Assembly (NCBI RefSeq): GCF_024753215.1
Contig: NZ_JANUGV010000001.1
Span: forward strand, 1,054,001 to 1,118,000
Source: Massilia solisilvae
GTDB taxonomy: Bacteria > Pseudomonadota > Gammaproteobacteria > Burkholderiales > Burkholderiaceae_D
Reading direction: 5' to 3'
DNA length: 64,000 nucleotides
This document shows, in pieces, positions 52,223-61,315 of this stretch (position 1 is its first letter; the number at the start of each line of letters is the position of its first letter). The position numbers and the translations under genes were made by a program. Under the pieces are notes generated by a model. That model had not been told where the DNA came from. It worked only from the letters and a program-made list of their open reading frames with translations, and ran no database searches.

Positions 52223-54121
52223 GTGAACGTGTCGAACATGCCTGCTGCTACAACCAACGATGGATCGCCCGCGGGCGGTGCGGCCAGCATGCCGGAATAC
52301 GGCGTGGTGCAGCGCGAGGACGGCGTGTTCCTCGACCCGTCGCTGCCGCGCGCCGGCCTGATGGCCGCGATCGACAACATCTTCGCCGCCAACAACTATT
52401 TCGCCGGGCTCGATTACGCGGTGCTGTTGCGTGCGCTGTACGGCGTGGGCGCGCCATTGCCGCTCAATCCCCATGGCGACGGCTGGGTGCGGTTTGCCTC
52501 CGGCATCGTGCCGTTCGACCGGGCGCGCCGCCAGTTGTACCGCGCTGTCAAGCTGGACAAGGGCATGGCCGAATACTATTTCGAGCCGGTGTACCTGGAC
52601 GACCCGGGCGACCCTGGCGGCAGCGGCGTGCCGGCCCGCCTGGACCTGGACGAATTTGTCGCCGACCTGTGGACCAAGGGTATCCGCTTCGGGATCGACC
52701 TGGACGCCGTGCGCGCCGCGATCGCGTCCAGCCAGTCGGGGCGGCTGGTGGTCGCCCGCAAGCTCGACGCGCTGCCCGGCCAGGACGCGCGCGTGATCGA
52801 GGTCTCGGACGACATCCACCGCAACGACGCGCCGCGCCAGCTCGCCAACGGCAAGCTCGACCTGAACTCGTTCCAGAACCGCTTCCCGCAGATCAAGGAG
52901 GGCGTGCGGCTGCTGAAGAAGCTGCCGCGTGTGCCCGGCACCGCTGGCTATGAACTGAACGGCAACGTGATCGAACCGGCGGTTCCCGCCGACCTCGACC
53001 TGCAAGCCTATTGCGGCCTGGGCACGGTGGTGCAGCGCACGCCGGATGGCGAGTTCCTGGTGTCGCAGCAGGCCGGTTTCCTGACGGTGGACCGCAAGAC
53101 CAGCCAGATCTCGGTGGGCGGCAAGATCGTCAGCCACGACGGTGTCAGCGTCAAGACCACCGGCAACCTGCAGCTGTCCGGCGATTACGAGGAATTCGGC
53201 GAGATCCAGGAAAAGCGCGTGATCGAGGGCGACAGCATCACCGTCCATGCCGACGTGTTCGGCACCGTGGTCTCGCGCGGCGGTGCCGTCGTGCTCAACC
53301 GCAACCTGGTCGGCGGCACCGCGATCAACAAGCAGGGCAGCATCACGGTGCGCGGCATGGTCTCGGGCGCCACCATCCAGGCCAGTGGCGGCGACGTGGA
53401 GCTGCAGCGTGCCGAGAACTCGGTGATCTCCGGGCGTGCGGTGCGCATCGAGCACGCGATCAACTGCGAGATCGTGGGCGAGACGGTGGAAGTGGGGCAG
53501 GCCGAAGGCTGCGCCATCGCCGGGCGTACGCTCGCGATCGAAACCGCCGCGCCGCGCCGCCAGAGCGAAATGGTGGTGTTCGTCCAGGTCCCCGACAGCG
53601 CGCGCATCAACAGCGTGCTGGCCGCGACCGCCGTGCGCGCCGAGCAGCTGGAGCAAGCTGCCGCGCGCTACAAGGCCGAGGTGGACCGGCTGGCCGGGCA
53701 GCCCGACGTGCGCAAGTACATGCGCCTGGCCGCGAGCGTGCGCAAGAACGAGATCACGCTCACGCCGGAACAGGTGCCGGCGTTCCAGCGCATGGCCAAG
53801 GCGGTGGGGCCGGTGCTCAAGGAGATCGGCAAGGCGTCCGACGCGCAGAAAGCCGCCGAGCTCGAGCTGCAGCAGAGCCGCGAGCTGGTCGCGCAGCTGG
53901 AGCGCCAGCGCGACGGCGCCGGCGTCTCGCGGGTAGCGGTGCGCTCGGTGCAGGGCGACATCCAGGTGCGCGCGCTGAAATACGACCCCGACGACGGCAG
54001 CAGCTGGGACCTGCCGGCACGCGACATCAAGGCTCGCCTGCGTGGCAACACTGCGGGCGCGCCGCTGTTTTCCGGCAGCGCCGGCGCCTTCGAGTGGGAC
54101 AGCGAGCACGCCCGCGCCTGA
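52223..54121 (+). CDS. FapA-like protein (DUF342 family)
   Basis: 632 aa. Residues 1-235 form an N-terminal domain. From about 245 (LNGNVIEPAVPADLDLQAYCG) a series of short glycine-containing repeats (ISVGGKIVSHDGVSVKTTGNLQLSGDYEEFG, GSITVRGMVSGATIQASGGDVELQ) builds a right-handed beta-helix of the FapA/polymer-forming type, and 480-600 is coiled coil. Members are linked to flagellar assembly or surface polymer organisation, without a proven reaction. The start is a GTG at 52223; CGGAG (52216-52220) is only 2 bp away, so the in-frame GTG at 52229 (8-bp spacing) may be the true one. Confidence 0.85.
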   Translation: MNVSNMPAATTNDGSPAGGAASMPEYGVVQREDGVFLDPSLPRAGLMAAIDNIFAANNYFAGLDYAVLLRALYGVGAPLPLNPHGDGWVRFASGIVPFDRARRQLYRAVKLDKGMAEYYFEPVYLDDPGDPGGSGVPARLDLDEFVADLWTKGIRFGIDLDAVRAAIASSQSGRLVVARKLDALPGQDARVIEVSDDIHRNDAPRQLANGKLDLNSFQNRFPQIKEGVRLLKKLPRVPGTAGYELNGNVIEPAVPADLDLQAYCGLGTVVQRTPDGEFLVSQQAGFLTVDRKTSQISVGGKIVSHDGVSVKTTGNLQLSGDYEEFGEIQEKRVIEGDSITVHADVFGTVVSRGGAVVLNRNLVGGTAINKQGSITVRGMVSGATIQASGGDVELQRAENSVISGRAVRIEHAINCEIVGETVEVGQAEGCAIAGRTLAIETAAPRRQSEMVVFVQVPDSARINSVLAATAVRAEQLEQAAARYKAEVDRLAGQPDVRKYMRLAASVRKNEITLTPEQVPAFQRMAKAVGPVLKEIGKASDAQKAAELELQQSRELVAQLERQRDGAGVSRVAVRSVQGDIQVRALKYDPDDGSSWDLPARDIKARLRGNTAGAPLFSGSAGAFEWDSEHARA

Positions 54122-54214
54122 GTTTTTGATGTCTCAGCAGAAATATTGACAGCAGTCAACTGACTCTGCGCCACGAGCCCGTACGATAGAGCCGCTAACC
54201 AGTGGGGGCGGGCC

Positions 54215-54694
54215 ATGCAGAACGACACCAGCGGCGTTTCTCAGCAAATCAAGTTCCTCAGCTTCACGCTCGGCGGGCTGGAGTATGGGCTCGACTTCGG
54301 CAAGGTGCAGGAACTGCGCGTGCTCAAATCGCTCGAGCGCTTCGCCGCCGATGGCGAGATCATCAGCGGGGTGGCGGTGTCGCGCGGGATCATCATGCCG
54401 ATCGTGGACATGCGCGCCGCGTTCTCGGTACGGCCGGCGCAGCCACCGAGCCCGCTCACCGATGTCATCATCCTCAAGCTCTCGTCCGGAACCATCGGGA
54501 TGGTGGTGGACGGGGTGTCCGGGGTGGTGAGCTTTGCGGCTGAGCAGATCACGCCGATTCCGGGCGCGAACGGGCAGGTCGAGTACCTGCTGGGACTGGG
54601 GCGGATCGAGGGACGGCGCCTGATTCTGGTGGACATCGACCGGCTGATGTCGATCCACCGCGCGGCAAAGCAGGCGGAGAAGGTGGTGGCGTAA
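54215..54694 (+). CDS. cheW: CheW-type chemotaxis scaffold protein
   Basis: 159 aa, a single CheW domain. FLSFTLGGLEYGLDFGKVQELRVL, SGVAVSRGIIMPIVDMRAAF, TDVIILKLSSGTIGMVVDGVSGVVSFAAEQI, and LLGLGRIEGRRLILVDIDRLM are the family blocks; the middle of the first loop is slightly short. CheW couples receptors to CheA, but no cheA or receptor gene is nearby, so this may be an accessory CheW. It is 93 bp downstream of fapA on the same strand and could share its transcript. Confidence 0.92.
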   Translation: MQNDTSGVSQQIKFLSFTLGGLEYGLDFGKVQELRVLKSLERFAADGEIISGVAVSRGIIMPIVDMRAAFSVRPAQPPSPLTDVIILKLSSGTIGMVVDGVSGVVSFAAEQITPIPGANGQVEYLLGLGRIEGRRLILVDIDRLMSIHRAAKQAEKVVA

Positions 54695-54704
54695 GACACG
54701 CGGA

Positions 54705-54732
54705 CGTCGTCCCGGCGCAGGCCGGGACGACG
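54705..54732. repeat. Perfect 12-bp inverted repeat, family A mini-form
   Basis: CGTCGTCCCGGC (54705-54716) and GCCGGGACGACG (54721-54732) with a GCAG loop. It matches the outer CGTCGT/core part of family A without the ACCCAT extension. It ends 1 bp before the stop of the convergent ABC-F gene. Confidence 0.85.
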
Positions 54733-54733
54733 G

Positions 54734-56704
54734 TCAGGCAGCCAGGCCTTCGAGCTGCTCCTGCAGTTCGAGCCACTCGCCTTCGAGCTGCTCCAGGTCG
54801 CGGCTGCAGAACGCCTGGTCGGCCACCAGGTTCTTCAGTTCGTCTTTCTTGTCCGCTTCGTAGATACCCGGGTCGAGCAGCTTCGCATCGACTTCGGCCT
54901 TCTTCGCATTGAGCTTGGCCATCTGCTCTTCCAGCCGCTTGATGCGCGACTCGATCGGCTTCTTCAATGCCGACAGGCGCTGGCGCTCCTCGGCTTCGAG
55001 CCGCTTCTGCTCCTTGCGGTCCACCGCCGGCGCCGGCGTTGGCTCTGCCTTCGCGCTTGCGGTCGGCAAAGGCACGGCTTCCGCCTTGCCCAGCTTGGTC
55101 TGGAACAGCCACTCCTTGTAGTCGTCCAGGTCGCCGTCGAAGGGCTGCAGGCGGCCGTCGGCCACGATCAGGAACTGGTCGGTGGTGGCGCGCAGCAGGT
55201 GGCGGTCGTGCGAGACCAGCACCAGCGTGCCCTCGAACTGCGCCAGCGCCAGCGTCAGCGCCTCGCGCGTTTCCAGGTCCAGGTGGTTGGTCGGCTCGTC
55301 CAGCAGCAGCAGGTTGGGGCGCTGCCACACGATCAGCGCCAGCGCCAGGCGCGCCTTCTCGCCGCCGGAGAACGGCGCGATCGGGCTGGTGACCATATCG
55401 CCCGGGAAGTTGAAGCCCCCGAGGAAGTTGCGCAGCTCCTGTTCGCGCGTGGTCGGCGCGATCTTCATCAGGTGCCACAGCGGCGATTCGTCATGCCGCA
55501 GCATCTCCACCTGGTGCTGCGCAAAATAACCGATCGACAGGCCCTTGCCCAGCGTGGCCGTGCCCGACAGCGGCGCCAGCTCGCCGGCGATGGTCTTGAT
55601 GAGGGTCGATTTGCCCGCACCATTCACGCCCAACAGGCCGATGCGCTGGCCGATCTGCAGCGAGAAGTTCACGCGGTGGACGATCGCCTTGCCGCCCACC
55701 TTGTCGCCATGCGCGTCCAGGATCGGGTAACCGGCTTCCACGTCCTCCATCACCAGCAGAGGATTGGGCGCGGACAGCGGCTCGCGGAACTCGAACGAGA
55801 ACTCGGCGGCCGCGCGCAGCGGCGCCAGCTCCTCCATCTTGGCCAGCGCCTTCATGCGGCTTTGCGCCTGGCGCGCCTTGGTGGCCTTGGCCTTGAAGCG
55901 GTTGATGAATGATTCCAGGTGCGCCTTGGTGCGCTGCTGCTTTTCGTACGCGGCCTGCGCCAGCACCAGGTGCGCGGCGCGCTGGCGTTCGAAGTCGCTG
56001 TAGTTGCCCGAGTAGCGCTTGAGCTTGCGCTCGTCGATGTGCACCACCACGTTCACGATCCCGTCCAGAAAGTCGCGGTCGTGCGAGATGATGATCAAAG
56101 TGCCGGGGTAGCGCTTGAGCCAGTCCTCGAGCCAGATGATCGCGTCCAGGTCCAGGTGGTTGGTCGGTTCGTCCAGCAGCAGCAGGTCGGAAGGGCACAT
56201 CAGCGCCTGCGCCAGGTTCAGGCGCATGCGCCAGCCGCCGGAAAAACTCGCCACCGGCTGCTGCATCTGTTCGAGCGTGAAGCCAAGGCCCAGCAGCAGC
56301 TGCTCGGCGCGCGACTGCACGGTGTAGGCGTCGGCGTCGGCCAGTGCGCTGTGGACCTCGCCCATCGCAATGCCGTTTTCCTGCGTGTGCGGCGCGGCCT
56401 CGAGCCGTTCGAGCTCGGCTTGCAGCCGGCGCAGGGTCACGTCGCCGTCGATCGCGTATTCAAGCGCGGGACGGGCCAGCGCGGGCGTCTCCTGCGCCAC
56501 GTAGGCCATGCGCCACTTGGCGGGAAAATCGATCTGGCCCTGGTCCGGATGCAGCTCGTTGCGCAGCATCGCGAACAGGCTCGATTTGCCGGCGCCGTTG
56601 GCGCCGACCAGGCCAATCTTGTCGCCCGGGTTGAGCGTGAGGTCGGCATCCTCGAGCAGCGGCTTGGTGCCGCGCATGAGGCTGACGTTCTGGAATCGGA
56701 TCAT
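54734..56704 (-). CDS. ABC-F family ATPase (YheS/Uup type)
   Basis: 656 aa with two nucleotide-binding domains and no membrane segments. The first Walker A is GANGAGKSS, the second GVNGAGKST; signature motifs SFSGGWRMR and APFSGGEKAR; both Walker B ends read LLLDEPTNHLDL. An Arm-like linker between the two domains is rich in Lys/Gln/Ala (KAKATKARQAQSRMKALAKMEEL). The C-terminal 110 residues form a charged coiled coil. ABC-F proteins act on translating ribosomes (translation factors or antibiotic-target protection). It is the last gene of the minus-strand run, 6 bp after prmB. Confidence 0.9.
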   Translation of the reverse strand: MIRFQNVSLMRGTKPLLEDADLTLNPGDKIGLVGANGAGKSSLFAMLRNELHPDQGQIDFPAKWRMAYVAQETPALARPALEYAIDGDVTLRRLQAELERLEAAPHTQENGIAMGEVHSALADADAYTVQSRAEQLLLGLGFTLEQMQQPVASFSGGWRMRLNLAQALMCPSDLLLLDEPTNHLDLDAIIWLEDWLKRYPGTLIIISHDRDFLDGIVNVVVHIDERKLKRYSGNYSDFERQRAAHLVLAQAAYEKQQRTKAHLESFINRFKAKATKARQAQSRMKALAKMEELAPLRAAAEFSFEFREPLSAPNPLLVMEDVEAGYPILDAHGDKVGGKAIVHRVNFSLQIGQRIGLLGVNGAGKSTLIKTIAGELAPLSGTATLGKGLSIGYFAQHQVEMLRHDESPLWHLMKIAPTTREQELRNFLGGFNFPGDMVTSPIAPFSGGEKARLALALIVWQRPNLLLLDEPTNHLDLETREALTLALAQFEGTLVLVSHDRHLLRATTDQFLIVADGRLQPFDGDLDDYKEWLFQTKLGKAEAVPLPTASAKAEPTPAPAVDRKEQKRLEAEERQRLSALKKPIESRIKRLEEQMAKLNAKKAEVDAKLLDPGIYEADKKDELKNLVADQAFCSRDLEQLEGEWLELQEQLEGLAA

Positions 56705-56710
56705 CGTGCG

Positions 56711-57601
56711 TTACTGGAGCTGGTCGGCGGTGAGCAGGAACACCTGGTCCTCGCCCGCGCTGGTGGAGAGCCACGTCAGGCCGAGGTGGCCGAATGCGGC
56801 TTCGGCGAATTCGCGCTCGTTGCCGATCTCGACCACCAGCACGCCGTCCGGGGTGAGCCGTTCGGCGGCGCCGGCGACGATCTTGCGCACCAGGTCCATG
56901 CCGTCGGCGCCGCCGGCCAGCGCGATCTGCGGCTCGCGCAGGTACTCGGGCGGCAGCTTCTTCATCGACTCGGCGTTCACGTACGGCGGATTGGTCACGA
57001 TCAGGTTGTACTTCTTGAACGGCACGTTTTCGTACAGGTCCGACTCGATCGGGTTGACCCGGCCTTCCAGCTTGTAGTCGCGGATGTTGCGCTCGGCGAC
57101 CGCCAGCGCGTCCTTCGAAATGTCCACCGCATCGACCACCGCGTTGGGGAAGGCGTCGGCCAGCATGATGGCCAGGCACCCGGAACCGGTGCACAGTTCG
57201 AGCACGTTTTCCACCGTATCCGGATCGTTGACCCAGGGGCTGAACTGGTTGGGGATCAGCTCGGCGATGAAGGAGCGCGGCACCAGCACGCGTTCGTCGA
57301 CGTAGAAGTTGTAGCTGCCCAGCCAGGCCTCGTTGGTGATGTAGGCGGCCGGCACGCGCTCGGTAACGCGGCGCTCGATCACGGCCAGCACCGCCAGCAC
57401 CTCGTCGTGCAGCAGCTTCGCGTCCAGGAACGGCTCGAGCTTGTCGAGCGGGAGCTTGAGCGTGTGCAGGACCAGGTAGGCCGCCTCGTCGAAGGCCTCG
57501 GCGCTGCCGTGGCCGAAGAACAGCTTGGCGGCGTTGAAGCGGGTGACGGCATAGCGCAGCAGGTCGCGCGGCGTGGTGAAGGAGTCGGTAGTCATGGCCA
57601 T
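56711..57601 (-). CDS. prmB: 50S ribosomal protein L3 N5-glutamine methyltransferase PrmB
   Basis: 296 aa. The SAM-binding motif is VLELCTGSGC (133-142) and the catalytic NPPY is at 204-207, which marks N5-glutamine methyltransferases. The N-terminal helical domain (RDLLRYAVTRFNAAKLFFGHGSAEAFDEAAYLVLHTLKL) is that of PrmB, not PrmC/HemK. It methylates a glutamine of ribosomal protein L3. The start may be the ATG at 57601 or the next in-frame ATG at 57595. It is 9 bp after dapE. Confidence 0.92.
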   Translation of the reverse strand: MAMTTDSFTTPRDLLRYAVTRFNAAKLFFGHGSAEAFDEAAYLVLHTLKLPLDKLEPFLDAKLLHDEVLAVLAVIERRVTERVPAAYITNEAWLGSYNFYVDERVLVPRSFIAELIPNQFSPWVNDPDTVENVLELCTGSGCLAIMLADAFPNAVVDAVDISKDALAVAERNIRDYKLEGRVNPIESDLYENVPFKKYNLIVTNPPYVNAESMKKLPPEYLREPQIALAGGADGMDLVRKIVAGAAERLTPDGVLVVEIGNEREFAEAAFGHLGLTWLSTSAGEDQVFLLTADQLQ

Positions 57602-57610
57602 GTTCTCGTG

Positions 57611-59112
<1,502 letters not shown>

Positions 59113-59276
59113 GGGCAGGAATGGCTGTGCTGCCGGGGCGTGCGGGCGCGCCGGCGCGCTTGATTTGGGAAGCCGCGAGGATAGCACAGCTGCCTGTTTG
59201 CCAACGGATGCTTGTCATTGGGCGGACACATCTGTAGCCTATCGTACCTCCCACCCTTGTTCTCCTGTCAATACAC

Positions 59277-60941
59277 ATGTCCCGTCCCGCACCGCTCCTC
59301 CGCCTGCTCGCGCTCACCGCGCTGGCCGGCTCCGCTGTCACGTCCGCCTGTGCAGCCGCTCCCGTCAAGTACGAGCAACCCAAGCTCGTGGTGGTCATGG
59401 TCGTGGATGGCCTGCCCAACGAACAGGTGATGCGCTACCGCGACCAGTTCGGGCAGGGCGGCTTTCGCCGGCTGATGGAGCAGGGCGCGTGGTTCACCAA
59501 CGCCTTCCAGGCGCACGGGGTGACGGTGACCGCGGTGGGACACACCGCTGTTTCTACCGGCGCCTACCCGTACCGCCACGGCATCATCAATAACTACTGG
59601 TACGACGCCAACGGCAAGAAGGTGTACTGCACCGAGGACGGCCGCTACCACTACCTGGGCGACGGTGAACAGACCCAGGAGCACGACGGCACCTCGCCCG
59701 CAAACCTGCGCGTGGACACCATCGGCGACCAGCTGCGCTATGCGACCGGCAACCAGTCCAAGGTGGTCACCGTGTCGGGCAAGGACCGCGGCGCGATCCT
59801 GCTCGCCGGGAAGACCGGCACCGCCTACATGTACATGGAGAAAACCGGCTCGTTCGCGACCAGCACCTTTTACATGAACGCGTATCCCGCCTGGGCCGAA
59901 CACTTCCGCGCCGCGCATCCGCAAGACCGCTACTACGGCCAGTCGTGGACAAAACTGCTGCCCGACGCCGCCTACGCGGGCGACGCGCCGTATGTCGAAC
60001 TAGCCAACGGCAAGCAGAGCCGGTTCCCGTTCGTGTTCAAGAGCGACAGCGGCAAGCCGGACGCGAAGTACTACGAAAGCCTGAAGGGCTCGCCGGCGGT
60101 GGACGAGCTGACGCTGGAATTTGCGCGCGCCGCCATCGAGGGCGAGAACCTGGGCCGCAACCCGGCCGGCGTGCCGGACCTGCTGGGCGTGAGCCTGTCC
60201 GCGCACGACATCATCAACCACTCCTTCGGGCCGGAGAGTGCGATGTCGCACGACCACCTGCAGCGGCTGGACCGCATGCTGGCGAACTTCTTCGGCTACC
60301 TCGACAAGCGCATCGGCCTGTCCAACGTGCTGGTGGTGCTGACCGCGGACCACGGCTTCACCAACTCGCCGGCGTTCTCGCAGGCGCGCCACATCGACGC
60401 GTTGCGGATCGATCCGGACAAGCTGGTCTCGGGTCTGGACAAGACGCTGGCCGACGCGTACCACGTGAACAAGCTGGTCAAGAGCTCGATGCTGCCGGAA
60501 ATCTGGCTCGATGATGGGCTGGTCGAGAAGAACGGCCTGTCGCGCGCGGACGTGGAGGCGCGCGCAGCGCGCTACCTGCTGGCACAGCCCGGCATCGCGC
60601 AGGTGTACACGCGCACCCAGTTCGAGAACGGCGGCGTGGGCCCGACGCGCCTGGGCCTGCTGATGCAGCGCGCCTGGAACCGCCAGCTCTCGGGCGACCT
60701 GATGGTGGTGCCGCAGCCGTATTCGCTGTTCACCAAGTCGCTCACCAACGCCTCGCACGGCGCACCGTACAACTACGACGCCAATGTGCCGCTCTTGATC
60801 ATGGGCAGCCGCTGGATCAAGCCGGGCACGTATGCGGGCTACACCGAAGTCGTGGACATCGCCCCCACGCTTGCGCACCTGCTGCGTGTGCGTCCGCCCG
60901 CCGCTGCGGAAGGGCGCGTGCTCGAGCAGGTGCTGCGCTGA
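59277..60941 (+). CDS. PafA-type alkaline phosphatase family phosphomonoesterase (exported)
   Basis: 554 aa. A signal peptide covers about residues 1-27. Metal ligands include D44 (VVDGLP) and the C-terminal DIINHSFG, TADHGFT and HG regions. The nucleophile is T85 in VTAVGHTAVSTG. N105/N106 and K169/R171 (SGKDRGAIL) match the Asn/Lys/Arg set of PafA by spacing (T79, N100, K162, R164). PafA enzymes hydrolyse phosphate monoesters without strong product inhibition. A Mg-independent two-zinc active site is therefore expected. It stands alone; the gap before it is 164 bp. Possible weak terminator at about 60949-60978. Confidence 0.85.
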   Translation: MSRPAPLLRLLALTALAGSAVTSACAAAPVKYEQPKLVVVMVVDGLPNEQVMRYRDQFGQGGFRRLMEQGAWFTNAFQAHGVTVTAVGHTAVSTGAYPYRHGIINNYWYDANGKKVYCTEDGRYHYLGDGEQTQEHDGTSPANLRVDTIGDQLRYATGNQSKVVTVSGKDRGAILLAGKTGTAYMYMEKTGSFATSTFYMNAYPAWAEHFRAAHPQDRYYGQSWTKLLPDAAYAGDAPYVELANGKQSRFPFVFKSDSGKPDAKYYESLKGSPAVDELTLEFARAAIEGENLGRNPAGVPDLLGVSLSAHDIINHSFGPESAMSHDHLQRLDRMLANFFGYLDKRIGLSNVLVVLTADHGFTNSPAFSQARHIDALRIDPDKLVSGLDKTLADAYHVNKLVKSSMLPEIWLDDGLVEKNGLSRADVEARAARYLLAQPGIAQVYTRTQFENGGVGPTRLGLLMQRAWNRQLSGDLMVVPQPYSLFTKSLTNASHGAPYNYDANVPLLIMGSRWIKPGTYAGYTEVVDIAPTLAHLLRVRPPAAAEGRVLEQVLR

Positions 60942-60982
60942 CCACCCCAAAGGGGCCCAAGGTCCGGGCTCTCTTTTCCGTG

Positions 60983-61267
60983 GAACGCGCGGTTTCGTAC
61001 GATTCCGTCCGATTTCGCTCGATAGCGCCACGAAAGCGCCCGATTTGCGCGCGAAATCGTACGTTTTGACGCCGAAACCAGCCGATTTCATCACGAATTC
61101 GCGCGATATTCATGAGCTCATAGCGGTTATATCCGTTTGGATATCGTTCAATTTCGGATTGCTTTCGCGCGCTTTCGGGCTGAAAGCGTGCGGTTTCGCG
61201 GCCAAATCGGGCGGCTTCGTACGCCTATCGGACGAAATCGTCTGAAATCGCGCGTTATCGGGCGATT
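60983..61267. repeat. Large imperfect inverted repeat of 21-bp units
   Basis: The 374-bp gap between the phosphatase and HD-GYP genes (60942-61315) holds this element. It is centred at about 61125: position p matches the complement of 122250-p. Over 61000-61059 the match is 45 of 60 bases, and similarity runs outwards to about 60983 and 61267. Each arm is built of 21-bp units, with CGA/TTTCG landmarks every 10-11 bp. Read outwards from the centre, the arms encode heptads such as RFRAQIG (minus strand, from ATG at 61113) and RFRGQIG (plus strand, from TTG at 61137). No Shine-Dalgarno site precedes either start. It is not annotated as coding. No known element recognised. Confidence 0.75.
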
Positions 61268-61315
61268 CGGAGAAATCGCAGGCCCGCACCCTGCAGGCCT
61301 GGTGACGGGGTGCTC

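Noticed and set aside
60983-61267. CRISPR-like array
   Set aside because: The units abut at 21 bp with no unique spacers, the two halves are inverted, and no cas genes are near.
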